A DNA stretch of 64,000 nt from AP-15 sp963747735. Lineage in GTDB: Bacteria > Pseudomonadota > Alphaproteobacteria > ATCC43930 > CGMCC-115725. Of this stretch, positions 18,480 through 26,876 are shown piece by piece. The stretch is from the NCBI GenBank assembly GCA_963747735.1, contig CAVVGE010000006.1, positions 496,001 to 560,000 on the forward strand, written 5' to 3'. Positions within the stretch are counted from its first letter, which is position 1. Each line of letters starts with the position of its first letter. The position numbers and the translations under genes were made by a program. Below the pieces are notes generated by a model, which was given only the letters and a program-made list of their open reading frames with translations, ran no database searches and was not told the DNA's origin.

Positions 18480-19351
18480 CCCAGGGCCTGTTCTGCTTCG
18501 GCCTCGGCTACAGCGCGCAGGCGCTCGCGCGCCGGCTCGCCCTCCGAGGATGTCCCGTCGCCGGGACCTCGCGCAACGGCGAGAGCGGGGCTGCGGTGTT
18601 CAACCGGGCCCGGCCGCTCGCGGCGGGTGCGCTCGCCGGGGTCACGCATATCCTGGTCTCGGTGCCGCCCGACGAGGCGGGCGACCCGGTGCTCGATTGC
18701 CATGGCCGGGATATCGCAGCGTTGCCGGGCCTTGCCTGGCTCGGGTATCTGTCGACGACCGGGGTCTATGGCGATTGCGGCGGCGGCTGGGTCGATGAGG
18801 GCGCGGCGCTGGCGCCGACCGGCGAGCGCGGCCGGCGCCGGGTTGCCGCCGAGCAGGGCTGGCGCGGCCTGCACCGGCGACATGGCGTCCCGGTCCACAT
18901 CTTTCGCCTCGCCGCGATCTATGGCCCCGGCCGCAGCCCGCTCGACGCGTTGCGCGCCGGCACCGCCAAACGCATCGACAAGCCCGGCCAAGTGTTTTCA
19001 CGCATCCATGTCGAGGACCTGGCGAGCGTCCTGTGCGCCTCTATGACGCAGCCGCGGCCGGGTGCGGTCTACAACGTCTGCGACGACGACCCGGCACCGC
19101 CCGAAGCGGTCGTCGCCCACGCCGCCTCGCTCCTCGGCCTACCGCCGCCGCCGCTGGTGCCGTTCGAAGAGGCCGGGCTGTCGCCGATGGCGGCGAGCTT
19201 TTACGACGACAACAAGCGGGTCCGAAACACCCTGATCAAGACCGAGCTCGGCGTTGCTCTCGCCTATCCCGATTACCGTGCCGGGCTCGCCGCGATCCTG
19301 GCTGACGAAGCTTGCCGAAACCGCCGGGGTCCGGCATCGTCCGGGGATTAA
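18476..19351 (+). CDS. NAD(P)-dependent epimerase/dehydratase, YeeZ-like SDR
   Basis: This is a 291-residue extended SDR/atypical epimerase. The Rossmann motif FGLGYSAQALARRLA starts within residues 6-20, followed by ILVSVPPDEAG, the LSTTGVYGD segment that replaces the usual YxxxK catalytic region, FRLAAIYGPGRSPLDAL and RIHVEDLASVL. It resembles E. coli YeeZ and related proteins of unknown substrate. Start GTG 18476 overlaps the stop of the MFS gene (GTGA), indicating an operon. Confidence 0.85.
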   Translation: MTQGLFCFGLGYSAQALARRLALRGCPVAGTSRNGESGAAVFNRARPLAAGALAGVTHILVSVPPDEAGDPVLDCHGRDIAALPGLAWLGYLSTTGVYGDCGGGWVDEGAALAPTGERGRRRVAAEQGWRGLHRRHGVPVHIFRLAAIYGPGRSPLDALRAGTAKRIDKPGQVFSRIHVEDLASVLCASMTQPRPGAVYNVCDDDPAPPEAVVAHAASLLGLPPPPLVPFEEAGLSPMAASFYDDNKRVRNTLIKTELGVALAYPDYRAGLAAILADEACRNRRGPASSGD

Positions 19352-19382
19352 GCTCCGTCCGGGTTAGGGAGGAATGGGTCGC

Positions 19383-20451
19383 ATGACCACTTACAACGTG
19401 CTGACGTTCGGCGCCGCCTACGGCTCGCTGCTGGCGACCAAGCTCATGTTCGGCGGGCACAAGATCACGATGGTGTGCCTGCCGGCCGAGATCGAGGCGT
19501 TCAATTCCGAGGGTGCGCGCATTCGCATGCCGATCCGCGGGCGCAAGGCACCGATCGAGCTCGAACTCGCGCAAATTGCCGGGAAGCCTCAAGGCGGCCG
19601 GTCCGGGCGACGTCAACCCCGCCGACTATGACCTCGTCGCGCTCGCCATGCAGGAGCCGCAATACCGCTCGCCCGGCGTGCGCGAGCTGTTGGACAAAGT
19701 GGCGACATCCAAGGTGCCGTGCATGTCGATCATGAACATGCCGCCGATGCCTTATCTGAAGCGCATCCCCCATCTGGCGACCGACCCGTTGAAGCCGTCC
19801 TTTACCGACGCCGGCGTGTGGGACAATTTCGATCCCGGCCTCGTCACCCTGTGCAGCCCCGACCCGCAGGCGATCCGACCGCCGGGGGAAAAGATCAACG
19901 TGCTGCAGGTCACCTTGCCGACGAACTTCAAGGTCGCTCGGTTCGCCGCCGAGCAGCCGACCACGATGCTGCGGCAGATGGAACGCGACATCGAGGCGGT
20001 GCGCTACGATCCGGGCGACGGCCCGATCGAGCTGCCGGTCAAGCTCAGGGTCCATGACTCGATCTTTGTGCCGCTCGCCAAATGGGCAATGCTGCTGACC
20101 GGCAATTACCGCTGCGCCACCAAGGACAAGGCGATCGATATCAAGGATGCGGTGCATGGCGACCTCGCCCAATCGCGCGGGGTCTACAACTGGGTCATCG
20201 GCGTGTGCGAAAAGCTCGGCGCCTCGCCAAACGACCTGGTGCCGTTCGAAAAATACGCCGCGGCGGCGATGGATCTGGTGCGGCCGTCCTCGGCGGCGCG
20301 GGCCTTGTTCAACGGCGCGCCCAATATCGAGCGGACCGACCGGCTGGTGCAGACGATCGGCGGCCAATACGGCATGCGGAACGACATCGTCGACCGCACC
20401 GTGGCATTGATCGACGAACGGCTCGCCGCCAACCGTAAGGCCGCCGCCTGA
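19383..20451 (+). pseudogene. Ketopantoate reductase-like (PanE/ApbA) dehydrogenase, frameshifted
   Basis: The first ~65 residues (LTFGAAYGSLLATKLMFGGH, a dinucleotide-binding start) are in one frame. The remaining ~285 residues (NPADYDLVALAMQEPQYRS..., ending ERLAANRKAAA) are in another. The frames join near 19590, where AAG-CC-TCAAG would read KLKAAGPGD if one C were removed. Both halves are otherwise uninterrupted and well conserved, so this is a single-base indel, either an error or a recent mutation. ATG 19383 has GGGAGGA 9 bases upstream; ATG 19374 is too close to it. The protein is PanE-like in fold but divergent, so a different 2-hydroxyacid or opine substrate is possible. Confidence 0.75.
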
Positions 20452-20495
20452 AGGTCCGACAGGCCTGAGGTTCCGACGGGCCTGAGGTTCCGACA
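20449..20495. repeat. 17-bp tandem repeat (2.8 copies) starting at the stop codon of the PanE-like gene
   Basis: The units are TGAAGGTCCGACAGGCC (20449-20465), TGAGGTTCCGACGGGCC (20466-20482) and the partial TGAGGTTCCGACA. The first TGA is the gene's stop. Because 17 is 2 modulo 3, the three TGAs fall in three different reading frames. Confidence 0.8.
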
Positions 20496-20545
20496 GCATC
20501 TTTGGGCCGGCGGACAACCGTCGGCTCGCGAACAGGGAGACGAAG

Positions 20546-21781
20546 ATGACGACGAGAGTGGGACGGCGCAGCGTGCTTCGCGGCGCCGCCGGCGCAGTTG
20601 TCGCAGCGGGCCTGCCGCTGCCGGCTTTCGCCCAGCAAAAGCCGGTCAAGATCGGGCTGTTGACGGTCAAGACCGGGCCGCTGGCGCAGGGCGGCCTGCA
20701 GATGGAGCAGGGCACCGACCTCTATCTGAAAGACGCCGGCTCCATGATGGCCGGGCGCAAGGTCGAGCTGATTGTCGGCGACACCGGCGGCAACCCGGCC
20801 GGCGCCAAGACCAAGGCGCAGGAGCTGATCGAGCGCGACGATGTCGACATGATCTTCGGGCCGTTGGCGGCGTTCGAATTGCTGGCGATCAGCAGCTACG
20901 TCGCCAGCAAAAAGGTGCCGATCCTGAGCCTCGCCGCCGCCGAGGACATGACCCAGCGCAAGCCCAACCCCTATTTCGTGCGCGCTTCGGCGACCGCGGC
21001 GCAGGCGATGCAGCCCTTGGGCGACTATGCGGCCAAAGAGCTCAAATACAAGACCGCAATGACGATCACCGAGGATTTCGCCTTTGGCTATGAGCAGATG
21101 GGCGGGTTTCAGCGGGTGTTCGAGGATAATGGCGGACGGGTCACAAAGAAATTGTGGCCGCCGATCGTCACCCCCGACTACACGCCCTATCTCGCCCAGC
21201 TCGGCGGGGTCGATGTCGTCGTGCAAGGCTTCGCCGGCTCCAATCCGCTGAAGTTCATGAAGCAATACAAGGATGCGGGGCTCAAATTGCCGGTCATCGG
21301 CGGCGAGACCGCCGGTGACGATGCGCTGTTGAAAAGCTTTGGCGACGAGGCGATCGGCCTGATTTCGGCTTCCCCTTACAGTTCGGATTTCGACAGCCCG
21401 AGCAACAGGAAATTCGTCGCCGGGATGCTCAAGAACTACGGCAATATTCCTGGCCTTTATGCCGCCGGCCTCTATATCAACGGCATGGTCGCCTCCGCGG
21501 CGCTCGAAAAGACGGGCGGCAAGACCGACGACAAGGAGGCGCTGATCACGGCATTGCGCGCGGTCTCATTGACCGACACGCCGCGTGGGGCCTTTCATTT
21601 CGACCATTTCGGCAACGTCGTCGGCAACATCTTTATCCGCCGCTGCGAGAAGAAAGGCGGCAAGCTCGTCAACACGACGATCAAGACCTATCCGAACGTC
21701 AGCCAATTCTGGACCTATGACGAGAAATGGTTTCTCGCCCAGCCGGTCTATTCCCGCAACTATCCGCCGCTCAAGAGCTGA
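20546..21781 (+). CDS. ABC transporter substrate-binding protein, LivK/Peripla_BP_6 type, Tat-exported
   Basis: This is a 411-residue periplasmic binding protein for branched-chain amino acids, amides or aromatic acids. The signal RRSVLRGAAGAVVAAG has the twin-arginine pattern and is cleaved near AFAQQK. The mature part begins VKIGLLTVKTGPLAQGG with GTDLYLKDAG and a VELIVGDTGGNPAGAKTKAQEL segment, as in the LivK family. Start ATG 20546 follows AGGGAGACGAAG. No LivHMGF permease or ATPase genes are nearby, so it is an orphan receptor here. Ligand unknown. Confidence 0.9.
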   Translation: MTTRVGRRSVLRGAAGAVVAAGLPLPAFAQQKPVKIGLLTVKTGPLAQGGLQMEQGTDLYLKDAGSMMAGRKVELIVGDTGGNPAGAKTKAQELIERDDVDMIFGPLAAFELLAISSYVASKKVPILSLAAAEDMTQRKPNPYFVRASATAAQAMQPLGDYAAKELKYKTAMTITEDFAFGYEQMGGFQRVFEDNGGRVTKKLWPPIVTPDYTPYLAQLGGVDVVVQGFAGSNPLKFMKQYKDAGLKLPVIGGETAGDDALLKSFGDEAIGLISASPYSSDFDSPSNRKFVAGMLKNYGNIPGLYAAGLYINGMVASAALEKTGGKTDDKEALITALRAVSLTDTPRGAFHFDHFGNVVGNIFIRRCEKKGGKLVNTTIKTYPNVSQFWTYDEKWFLAQPVYSRNYPPLKS

Positions 21782-21897
21782 CCGTCCATTTTGGCCTCTG
21801 ATGAAGGATTGTGATCTTGTCATAAGTGACCGCCCATATATCGGACATGTCGATTGCCGCTGGCGAACCGCCGCGCGCCGCGTAGAAAGGTGGTCAC

Positions 21898-22764
21898 ATG
21901 TCCATAGCCGAAATGACGCATTCCCACCGCCAAACTGATCTGCGCCAAGCCCGGATGCTGATCGGCGGCGCCTGGGTCGAGAGCTTGTCGGGTGCGACCC
22001 TCGCGGTCGAGAACCCGGCCAACCGCCGGCCGATCGCCGAAATCCCGCGTGGCGGCGCCGCCGATGTCGATGTCGCGGTTGCTGCCGCCGCCCGCGCTTT
22101 CCCGGCCTGGAGCAAGCTGGCGCCGCGCGACCGCGGGCGGCTTTGCACCGCGGGCTCGCGCCTCTTCCTGCACGCCGCCATCTTCGACAGCTTTCTCGAC
22201 AAATTGCGCGTCAAGACGCAGGCGCTAAAGCTCGGCGACCCGCTCGACGAGGCGACCGATATCGGCGCCATCATCAACGAAAAGCAGTTCCGCAAGGTCT
22301 GCTCCTATGTCGAGGAGGGGCTGAAGCGCAGGGAGGCGAGGCTCGTCTTTGGCGGGCTGCCGCCAAAGGAAGGGCCGCTCAGCAACGGCTATCTCGCGGT
22401 CCCGACCGTCTTTGCCGACAATTCCAACGATTGGCGGCTGGCGCGCGAGGAGATCTTCGGGCCGGTCCTGGTCGCGATCCCGTGGCGCGACGAGGCCGAG
22501 GCGGTCGGCATGGCCAAAGACAGCCATTACGGGCTCGCCGCCTATGTCTGGGCGCATGACATCGGCAGCGGGCTGCGCACCGCGCACGCCATCCAATCCG
22601 GCTGGGTCCAGGTCAACCAGGGGCTCGGCCAGTCGCCGGGCCATTCCTATGGCGGCTACAAGCAAAGCGGCATCGGCCGCGAATTCTCGCTCGAAGGCAT
22701 GCTCGACAGCTTCACCCAGCGCAAAAACGTCACGGTCAATCTCGACACACCGCGCCGGCAATAA
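21898..22764 (+). CDS. Aldehyde dehydrogenase with large in-frame internal deletion
   Basis: This is an NAD(P)-dependent aldehyde dehydrogenase of betaine-aldehyde/GabD-like type, but only 288 residues against about 490. Residues 1-81 match the normal N-terminus (LIGGAWVESLSG, VENPANRRPIAEIP). At residue 82 the sequence jumps straight into the catalytic-cysteine motif LCTAGSR (Cys83) and continues normally to the C-terminus (EEIFGPVL, YGLAAYVWAHD, GGYKQSGIGREF). About 200 residues, including the cofactor-binding region and the catalytic Glu, are missing around nucleotides 22135-22150. It cannot be catalytically competent as written. A microhomology-driven deletion or a mis-assembly are both possible. 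The ribosome-binding site AAAGGTGG is good. Confidence 0.85.
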   Translation: MSIAEMTHSHRQTDLRQARMLIGGAWVESLSGATLAVENPANRRPIAEIPRGGAADVDVAVAAAARAFPAWSKLAPRDRGRLCTAGSRLFLHAAIFDSFLDKLRVKTQALKLGDPLDEATDIGAIINEKQFRKVCSYVEEGLKRREARLVFGGLPPKEGPLSNGYLAVPTVFADNSNDWRLAREEIFGPVLVAIPWRDEAEAVGMAKDSHYGLAAYVWAHDIGSGLRTAHAIQSGWVQVNQGLGQSPGHSYGGYKQSGIGREFSLEGMLDSFTQRKNVTVNLDTPRRQ

Positions 22765-22835
22765 TCGCCGACCCACCCCCGACGCCCGTCCCGCTGCGGT
22801 GCGCGCCGCGGAAACATCGCTGCGGGATCGCGAAA

Positions 22836-22863
22836 ATCGCTGTATTCTATGAGATATAGCGAT
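22836..22863. promoter_or_regulatory. Imperfect inverted repeat upstream of PEP-CTERM gene 1
   Basis: ATCGCTGTATTC and GATATAGCGAT form an imperfect palindrome around TATGA, 32 bp upstream of the ATG at 22895. Its position suits an operator or overlap with a -10 element (TATTCT). It is only a candidate. Confidence 0.4.
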
Positions 22864-22894
22864 ATGGTCCGGCATTCGGAAAAAGGGGAGAGCG

Positions 22895-23899
22895 ATGGTT
22901 CATGCGATGCGGGCGACGATGGTCGCCCTGACCACGGGGCTGGTCGGGCTGCTGTCGGCCGGCGGCCAGGCGCGCGCAGACGCGGTGGTAAATTTGTCGG
23001 GTCCGCTCGACAATCAGGGGCCGATCAACCTGGCGCCCGGCAGCTATTCATTGTGGCAGCTGCTCGGCGGCAGCACCTCGTCGATGACGACCAAGAACCC
23101 GGACGGCAGCACCACGACCACCTATGGCGGCATCACCACGATAACACCCTCCGGTGACAACGCAAAAAACGCGATATTGCGCGACTACCTGGTCGTTACC
23201 AACGGCGCCGGCGAGCGCTCGGTCGTTTCGCTCGGCGAGATCGACCCGACCTTTGTCGGGGATGCGGCCAGCGGCTCGAAGCTGATCACCGTCTCGGGCT
23301 CGAGCGCTTCGCTGAGCTTTCTCGGCGCCGGTGCTGCGGGCCGGGACCTGCTCGGCGTCGCCAGCATTCAGCTGATTGCCGCGCCGGCATTGCCCGGGCC
23401 AATCAATCCGCCGCCGCAATCGGTCGCCGTCGCGCTGTCCGGAAATTCAAGCCATCCGGGCAGCTATGACCTGAACCGGTTGACGAACGAGTTCACGCCG
23501 GCGACGGAGACGGTAAACAACGACACCTACACCGGTGTGCCGTTGTGGACGTTTCTCGACCCGAACAGCGACATCCTCGACCAATATGTCGTGACCGCCG
23601 GCACCGACGGGTATCAAGTCGTCCTGTCGCTGGCCGAGCTCGACCCGGGCCTCGGCGGCGATCCCGGCGATCTGCTGCCTTATGCCGACACCAACGGCAA
23701 CTTTCCCATGGACGGCGTCGCACGCACGATCCTGCCCGGCGACACTCCCTTCGCGCACGGCCGATGGCTATCCAATGTGGCTATCGTGGACATAGCGGCG
23801 GTCCCCGAGCCCGGTGGCCTTGCTGTGATCTTGTCCGGTCTGATGGCGTTGCTGCTGTCCGGCCGGGCTCGGCAAAGATCCAACGCTCGGATCGGCTGA
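22895..23899 (+). CDS. Exported PEP-CTERM protein with two degenerate SUOX-like (molybdopterin oxidoreductase-type) domains
   Basis: This is a 334-residue protein with a signal peptide (to ~30, QARADA). Two similar halves (about 38-170 and 178-300) each contain a YSLWQLL/YTGVPLWTFL element, a DYLVVTNGAGERSVVSLGEIDP-like strand pair, and in the second half PMDGVARTILPGD then HGRWLSNVAIVDI. This is the pattern of the sulfite-oxidase core fold, but without the cofactor-binding cysteine. The C-terminus AAVPEPGGLAVILSGLMALL followed by Arg-rich residues is a PEP-CTERM sorting signal, normally processed by an exosortase that is absent from the window. The ribosome-binding site is AAAGGGGAG. It is probably a surface or matrix protein and not an enzyme. 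Confidence 0.72.
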   Translation: MVHAMRATMVALTTGLVGLLSAGGQARADAVVNLSGPLDNQGPINLAPGSYSLWQLLGGSTSSMTTKNPDGSTTTTYGGITTITPSGDNAKNAILRDYLVVTNGAGERSVVSLGEIDPTFVGDAASGSKLITVSGSSASLSFLGAGAAGRDLLGVASIQLIAAPALPGPINPPPQSVAVALSGNSSHPGSYDLNRLTNEFTPATETVNNDTYTGVPLWTFLDPNSDILDQYVVTAGTDGYQVVLSLAELDPGLGGDPGDLLPYADTNGNFPMDGVARTILPGDTPFAHGRWLSNVAIVDIAAVPEPGGLAVILSGLMALLLSGRARQRSNARIG

Positions 23900-23933
23900 G
23901 CTCGGTCCGGCAACGAGCCGGCGGGCGGAGCCG

Positions 23934-24052
23934 GCGCGGCGCTTAGGCCAGCGCGGCGCTCGGGCCAGCGCGGCGCTTGGGCCAGCGCGGCGCTCAGGCC
24001 GGCGCGGCGCTCAGGCCGGCGCGGCGCTCGGGCCGGCGCGGCGCTCAGGCCG
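23934..24052. repeat. Seven tandem 17-bp repeats at the 3' end of the MFS gene
   Basis: Seven near-identical copies (23934, 23951, 23968, 23985, 24002, 24019, 24036) have the consensus GCGCGGCGCTCAGGCCG. On the minus strand each unit reads TGAGCGCCGCGCCGGCC, and the first TGA (24045-24047) is the stop codon of the MFS gene. Units differ only at two or three positions. They lie between convergent genes. Confidence 0.9.
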
Positions 24053-25406
24053 GCGCAACGATCCCGGGGCTCAGCCCGGCGCCGATTGCCGCCATGGCGG
24101 CCAGCATCGCCAGCACGGCCGTGAACCCGCCCGAGGCATAGGCGATGCCGCCGATCGCGACGCCGATGCTGCCGCCGAGAAAGGTGCAGGCGCTGATCAT
24201 GCCGGAGCCCTGGCCCGCCTGCGCCGGCGACAAAGCCGAAAGCGCCAGGCGCGGCGCGCAGGCATAGGGCAGCGCGAGGCCGGCCCCCATGGCGACAAGG
24301 CCGACGCCCGACACGACCGGCAAGCCGCCGGCAGAGCCCGCGCCGATCAGCGCTGCGGCGCCGATGACCGACGCCATGCCACCGCAAATCGCGGTGCGCA
24401 TCCCAAACCGCGTGGCCAGGGCCGGGGCGGCGAGCGCGAAGCCGAGAATGGCGCCGCTCATCGGCAGCAGCGACACGCCGGCCGCAATCGGCGTCAGCCG
24501 CAGCCCAGCCCCTTTCTGCCCAAGCAGCCCGTTCTGCGCATAGAGATTATAGTAAAGCAGAAACGTGATGATCCCGAGCATCGCGACCGAGCCGATCGCC
24601 ACACCCAGCGCAAAATTGCGGCGGGCAAAGTACTCGAAATCGACCAGCGGCTCGGAGTGCCGGCGCTCGATCGCCAGCAGCCCGATCAAGGCTGCCGCGG
24701 CAACGGCAAACGGGCCGAGCGCAGCGATCGGCCGCATCAGCGACTGCAAGCCGACGATCAGGCAGGTCATAAAGCCGGCGAGCAGCAAAAAGCCGAGGCG
24801 GTCCGGACGCGCGGCATTTGCCGGCGCGGTGTCGCGGGCATGCCCGCGGTCCAAGAGAAAGCCGGCCAGCGCCGTCAGGATGATCGCGACGTTCAGCCCG
24901 AAGATCGTGCGCCAGCCGAGGAAATGCGTCAGGACGCCGCCGGCCAGCGGGCCGATGCTGAAGCCCAGCATCAAAAACCCGGTCCAGCCCGCGATCGCCG
25001 CCGGCCGGCGCGCTGGCCCTGCCGCGGCGCCGACCGCGGCCAGGGTGGCCGGGACCGCGAGGGCCGCTCCGATGCCCTGCAGCCCGCGCCCGGCAATGAC
25101 GATGGCGGCCCAAGGCGCGCTGGCGATCACGGTCGAGGCGAGCGCAAACACCAAGATACCGGCAATCGAGATCCGCTCGGCGCCGTGCCGATCGGCCATC
25201 TTGCCGCCGAGGATGATGCAGACCGCCGAGGCCACGAGATAGGCGTTGACGACCCATTGCAAGCCCGCGGAGCCGAGCGCCAGCTCGCGCCCCATTGTCG
25301 GCAGCGCCGCCATCACTGCGGTGCCGTTGACCCCGACCGCCAGCATCGCCAGGCACGATGCCGCCAGGATCGCCGGCCGCCCGCCCGGCGCGCCCGGAGG
25401 CCTCAT
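24045..25406 (-). CDS. MFS drug-resistance-type transporter (DHA2-like)
   Basis: This is a major facilitator exporter of 453 residues. Motifs include GTAVMAALPTMGRELAL in helix 1, QWVVNAYLVASA, the loop GGKMADRHGAERI, RGLQGIGAALAVPATLA and GPLAGGVLTHFLGWRTIF (motif C region), typical of EmrB/QacA relatives. ATG 25406 overlaps the TGA stop of the upstream cyclase (ATGA), so the two are translationally coupled. Its 3' end runs into the 17-bp repeat array. The substrate cannot be inferred. Confidence 0.86.
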   Translation of the reverse strand: MRPPGAPGGRPAILAASCLAMLAVGVNGTAVMAALPTMGRELALGSAGLQWVVNAYLVASAVCIILGGKMADRHGAERISIAGILVFALASTVIASAPWAAIVIAGRGLQGIGAALAVPATLAAVGAAAGPARRPAAIAGWTGFLMLGFSIGPLAGGVLTHFLGWRTIFGLNVAIILTALAGFLLDRGHARDTAPANAARPDRLGFLLLAGFMTCLIVGLQSLMRPIAALGPFAVAAAALIGLLAIERRHSEPLVDFEYFARRNFALGVAIGSVAMLGIITFLLYYNLYAQNGLLGQKGAGLRLTPIAAGVSLLPMSGAILGFALAAPALATRFGMRTAICGGMASVIGAAALIGAGSAGGLPVVSGVGLVAMGAGLALPYACAPRLALSALSPAQAGQGSGMISACTFLGGSIGVAIGGIAYASGGFTAVLAMLAAMAAIGAGLSPGIVAPA

Positions 25407-26741
25407 TTGCGGGATGCCGGATGGGCCGTCTCGTCTCGCGGCGGGAGATCGAGCGCGTAGATCTCGCGCGGCTCGCGAAGCCCGCGCAACGGGTGCCGGC
25501 CTAGCGGCCGAAGGCGGCGGCGATCGGCGGTCGCGGCGGCGAGCTCGGCGGAGACCAGGACCCTCACGCCGAGCGGCTCGCACAGCGCTTCGATGCGGGC
25601 CGCCTCGTTGACCGCCGGCCCGATCACCGTGAAATCGAGGCGATCGACCGCGCCGACATTGCCATAGAGGACCTCGCCCAGGTGCAGCGCCAGATCGACC
25701 GCGGCGCCGGGCTTGCCGGCCGCATCGCGCGCAGCATTCAGCCGGTCCACTGCGGCCATCGCCTCGGCTGCGGCGTCGAGCGCGGCGCGGCAGACAGGAT
25801 CATGGTCCGCATCGGCGACCGGGAAAATCGCCAGCATCCCATCGCCGAGAAATTTGAGCACCTGACCGCCGCGCGGCCGCAACGCCGCGGTCACCGCCTC
25901 GAACACCTCGTCGAGCAGGTCGATGACGACGAGGCCGGGCGAATTGTCGGCAAGCGCGGTAAAGCCGCGGATATCGGCATACCAGATCACCGCGCGAATG
26001 GTTTCGACCGAGCCGCGCGCCACCGCCCCCTTGTGCACCCGATGCCCGGCATCGCCGCCCAAATAGGCGGCGAGCAGACCGGAGGCAATGCGGTGGCAGG
26101 CGTCGGTCATCATCGCCAGCGACACCGCCGGCAATGACCGCCCGCAGCAGCAGGATGTCGTCCTCGGCAAAGCCCTCGGGCCGGTCGGTGGTAAACGAGC
26201 AGCCGAGCCCGGTGCCGTGCGACGGGTCGTCCGGCCCGCCAAAGGGCAGCACCTGGGCGAGATAATCGGTGCCGCCCGCGCTGGCGAGCTCGCCTAGGAT
26301 CGGGAAGTCGAGCTGCGCCGCCGGGCCGCGCAGGCGCCGCCGCAGCCACGGCCAGGGGTCGCCATCCCGGCGGCCCGCCGCGATGCGAGCGATCAGATCA
26401 GCGAACGGGCTGTCGAGCCACTCCCGATCTGCCTCGCCGCCGCCTTCGTAGCTGCCGCGTTTATAATATTCGTAGCGAACCGCGCCGGTGTCGCGATGCC
26501 AGACATAGCCGTAGCCGCCCCATTGCGGGTGCAAGGTGCGCAACGCGGCAAACCCGCGCCACAGCGGCATGCCCGTCTCGATCAGCTTGCGGCAGAACCC
26601 GTCGAACAGCCGATCGGCCGGCACGCCGCGCAGCCCTTGCCGCACCGCCCAGATATGGAGCGATATGATCCGGCGGCCGAGCGCGCCGTCGAAGCTCGCA
26701 GGCTGCGACGGCAGGTTCGGGAGGGGCGGCGGGTCGCGCAT
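25403..26741 (-). pseudogene. Class III adenylate/guanylate cyclase, frameshifted
   Basis: The N-terminal ~205 residues (an uncharacterised sensory region, LHIWAVRQGLRGVPADRLFDGF ... EDDILLLRAVIAG) and the catalytic domain are in different frames. They join at about 26131, where one extra G in GGCGGTGTC breaks VIAGVSLAMMTDAC. The cyclase domain is complete: metal Asp in YADIRGFTALAD, FLGDGMLAIFP with the second Asp, and GPAVNEAARIEALCE with the transition-state Asn and Arg. The N-terminal layout resembles the adenylate/guanylate cyclase family of rhizobia with a GAF-like input. It probably makes cAMP. It is coupled to the MFS exporter by ATGA overlap. The indel is likely an error or very recent. 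Confidence 0.8.
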
Positions 26742-26876
26742 CGAATAAATCGGCCGGGGATGAGACCGTCCATTAGCTATGGTCGGTCGGCTCGATCCGC
26801 AATTCGTTTCCGGCTGCCGTCTCGCGTTTGACACCGCATGATGCTAAGCCCGCCCGGCACAGACCGGAGCCAGCGC

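Noticed and set aside
23680..24387. Minus-strand frame across the 17-bp array encoding Arg/Pro/Ala repeats
   Set aside because: The array period is 17 bp, which cannot keep a protein repeat in frame, and the frame shadows the MFS gene. The repeat peptide is a by-product.
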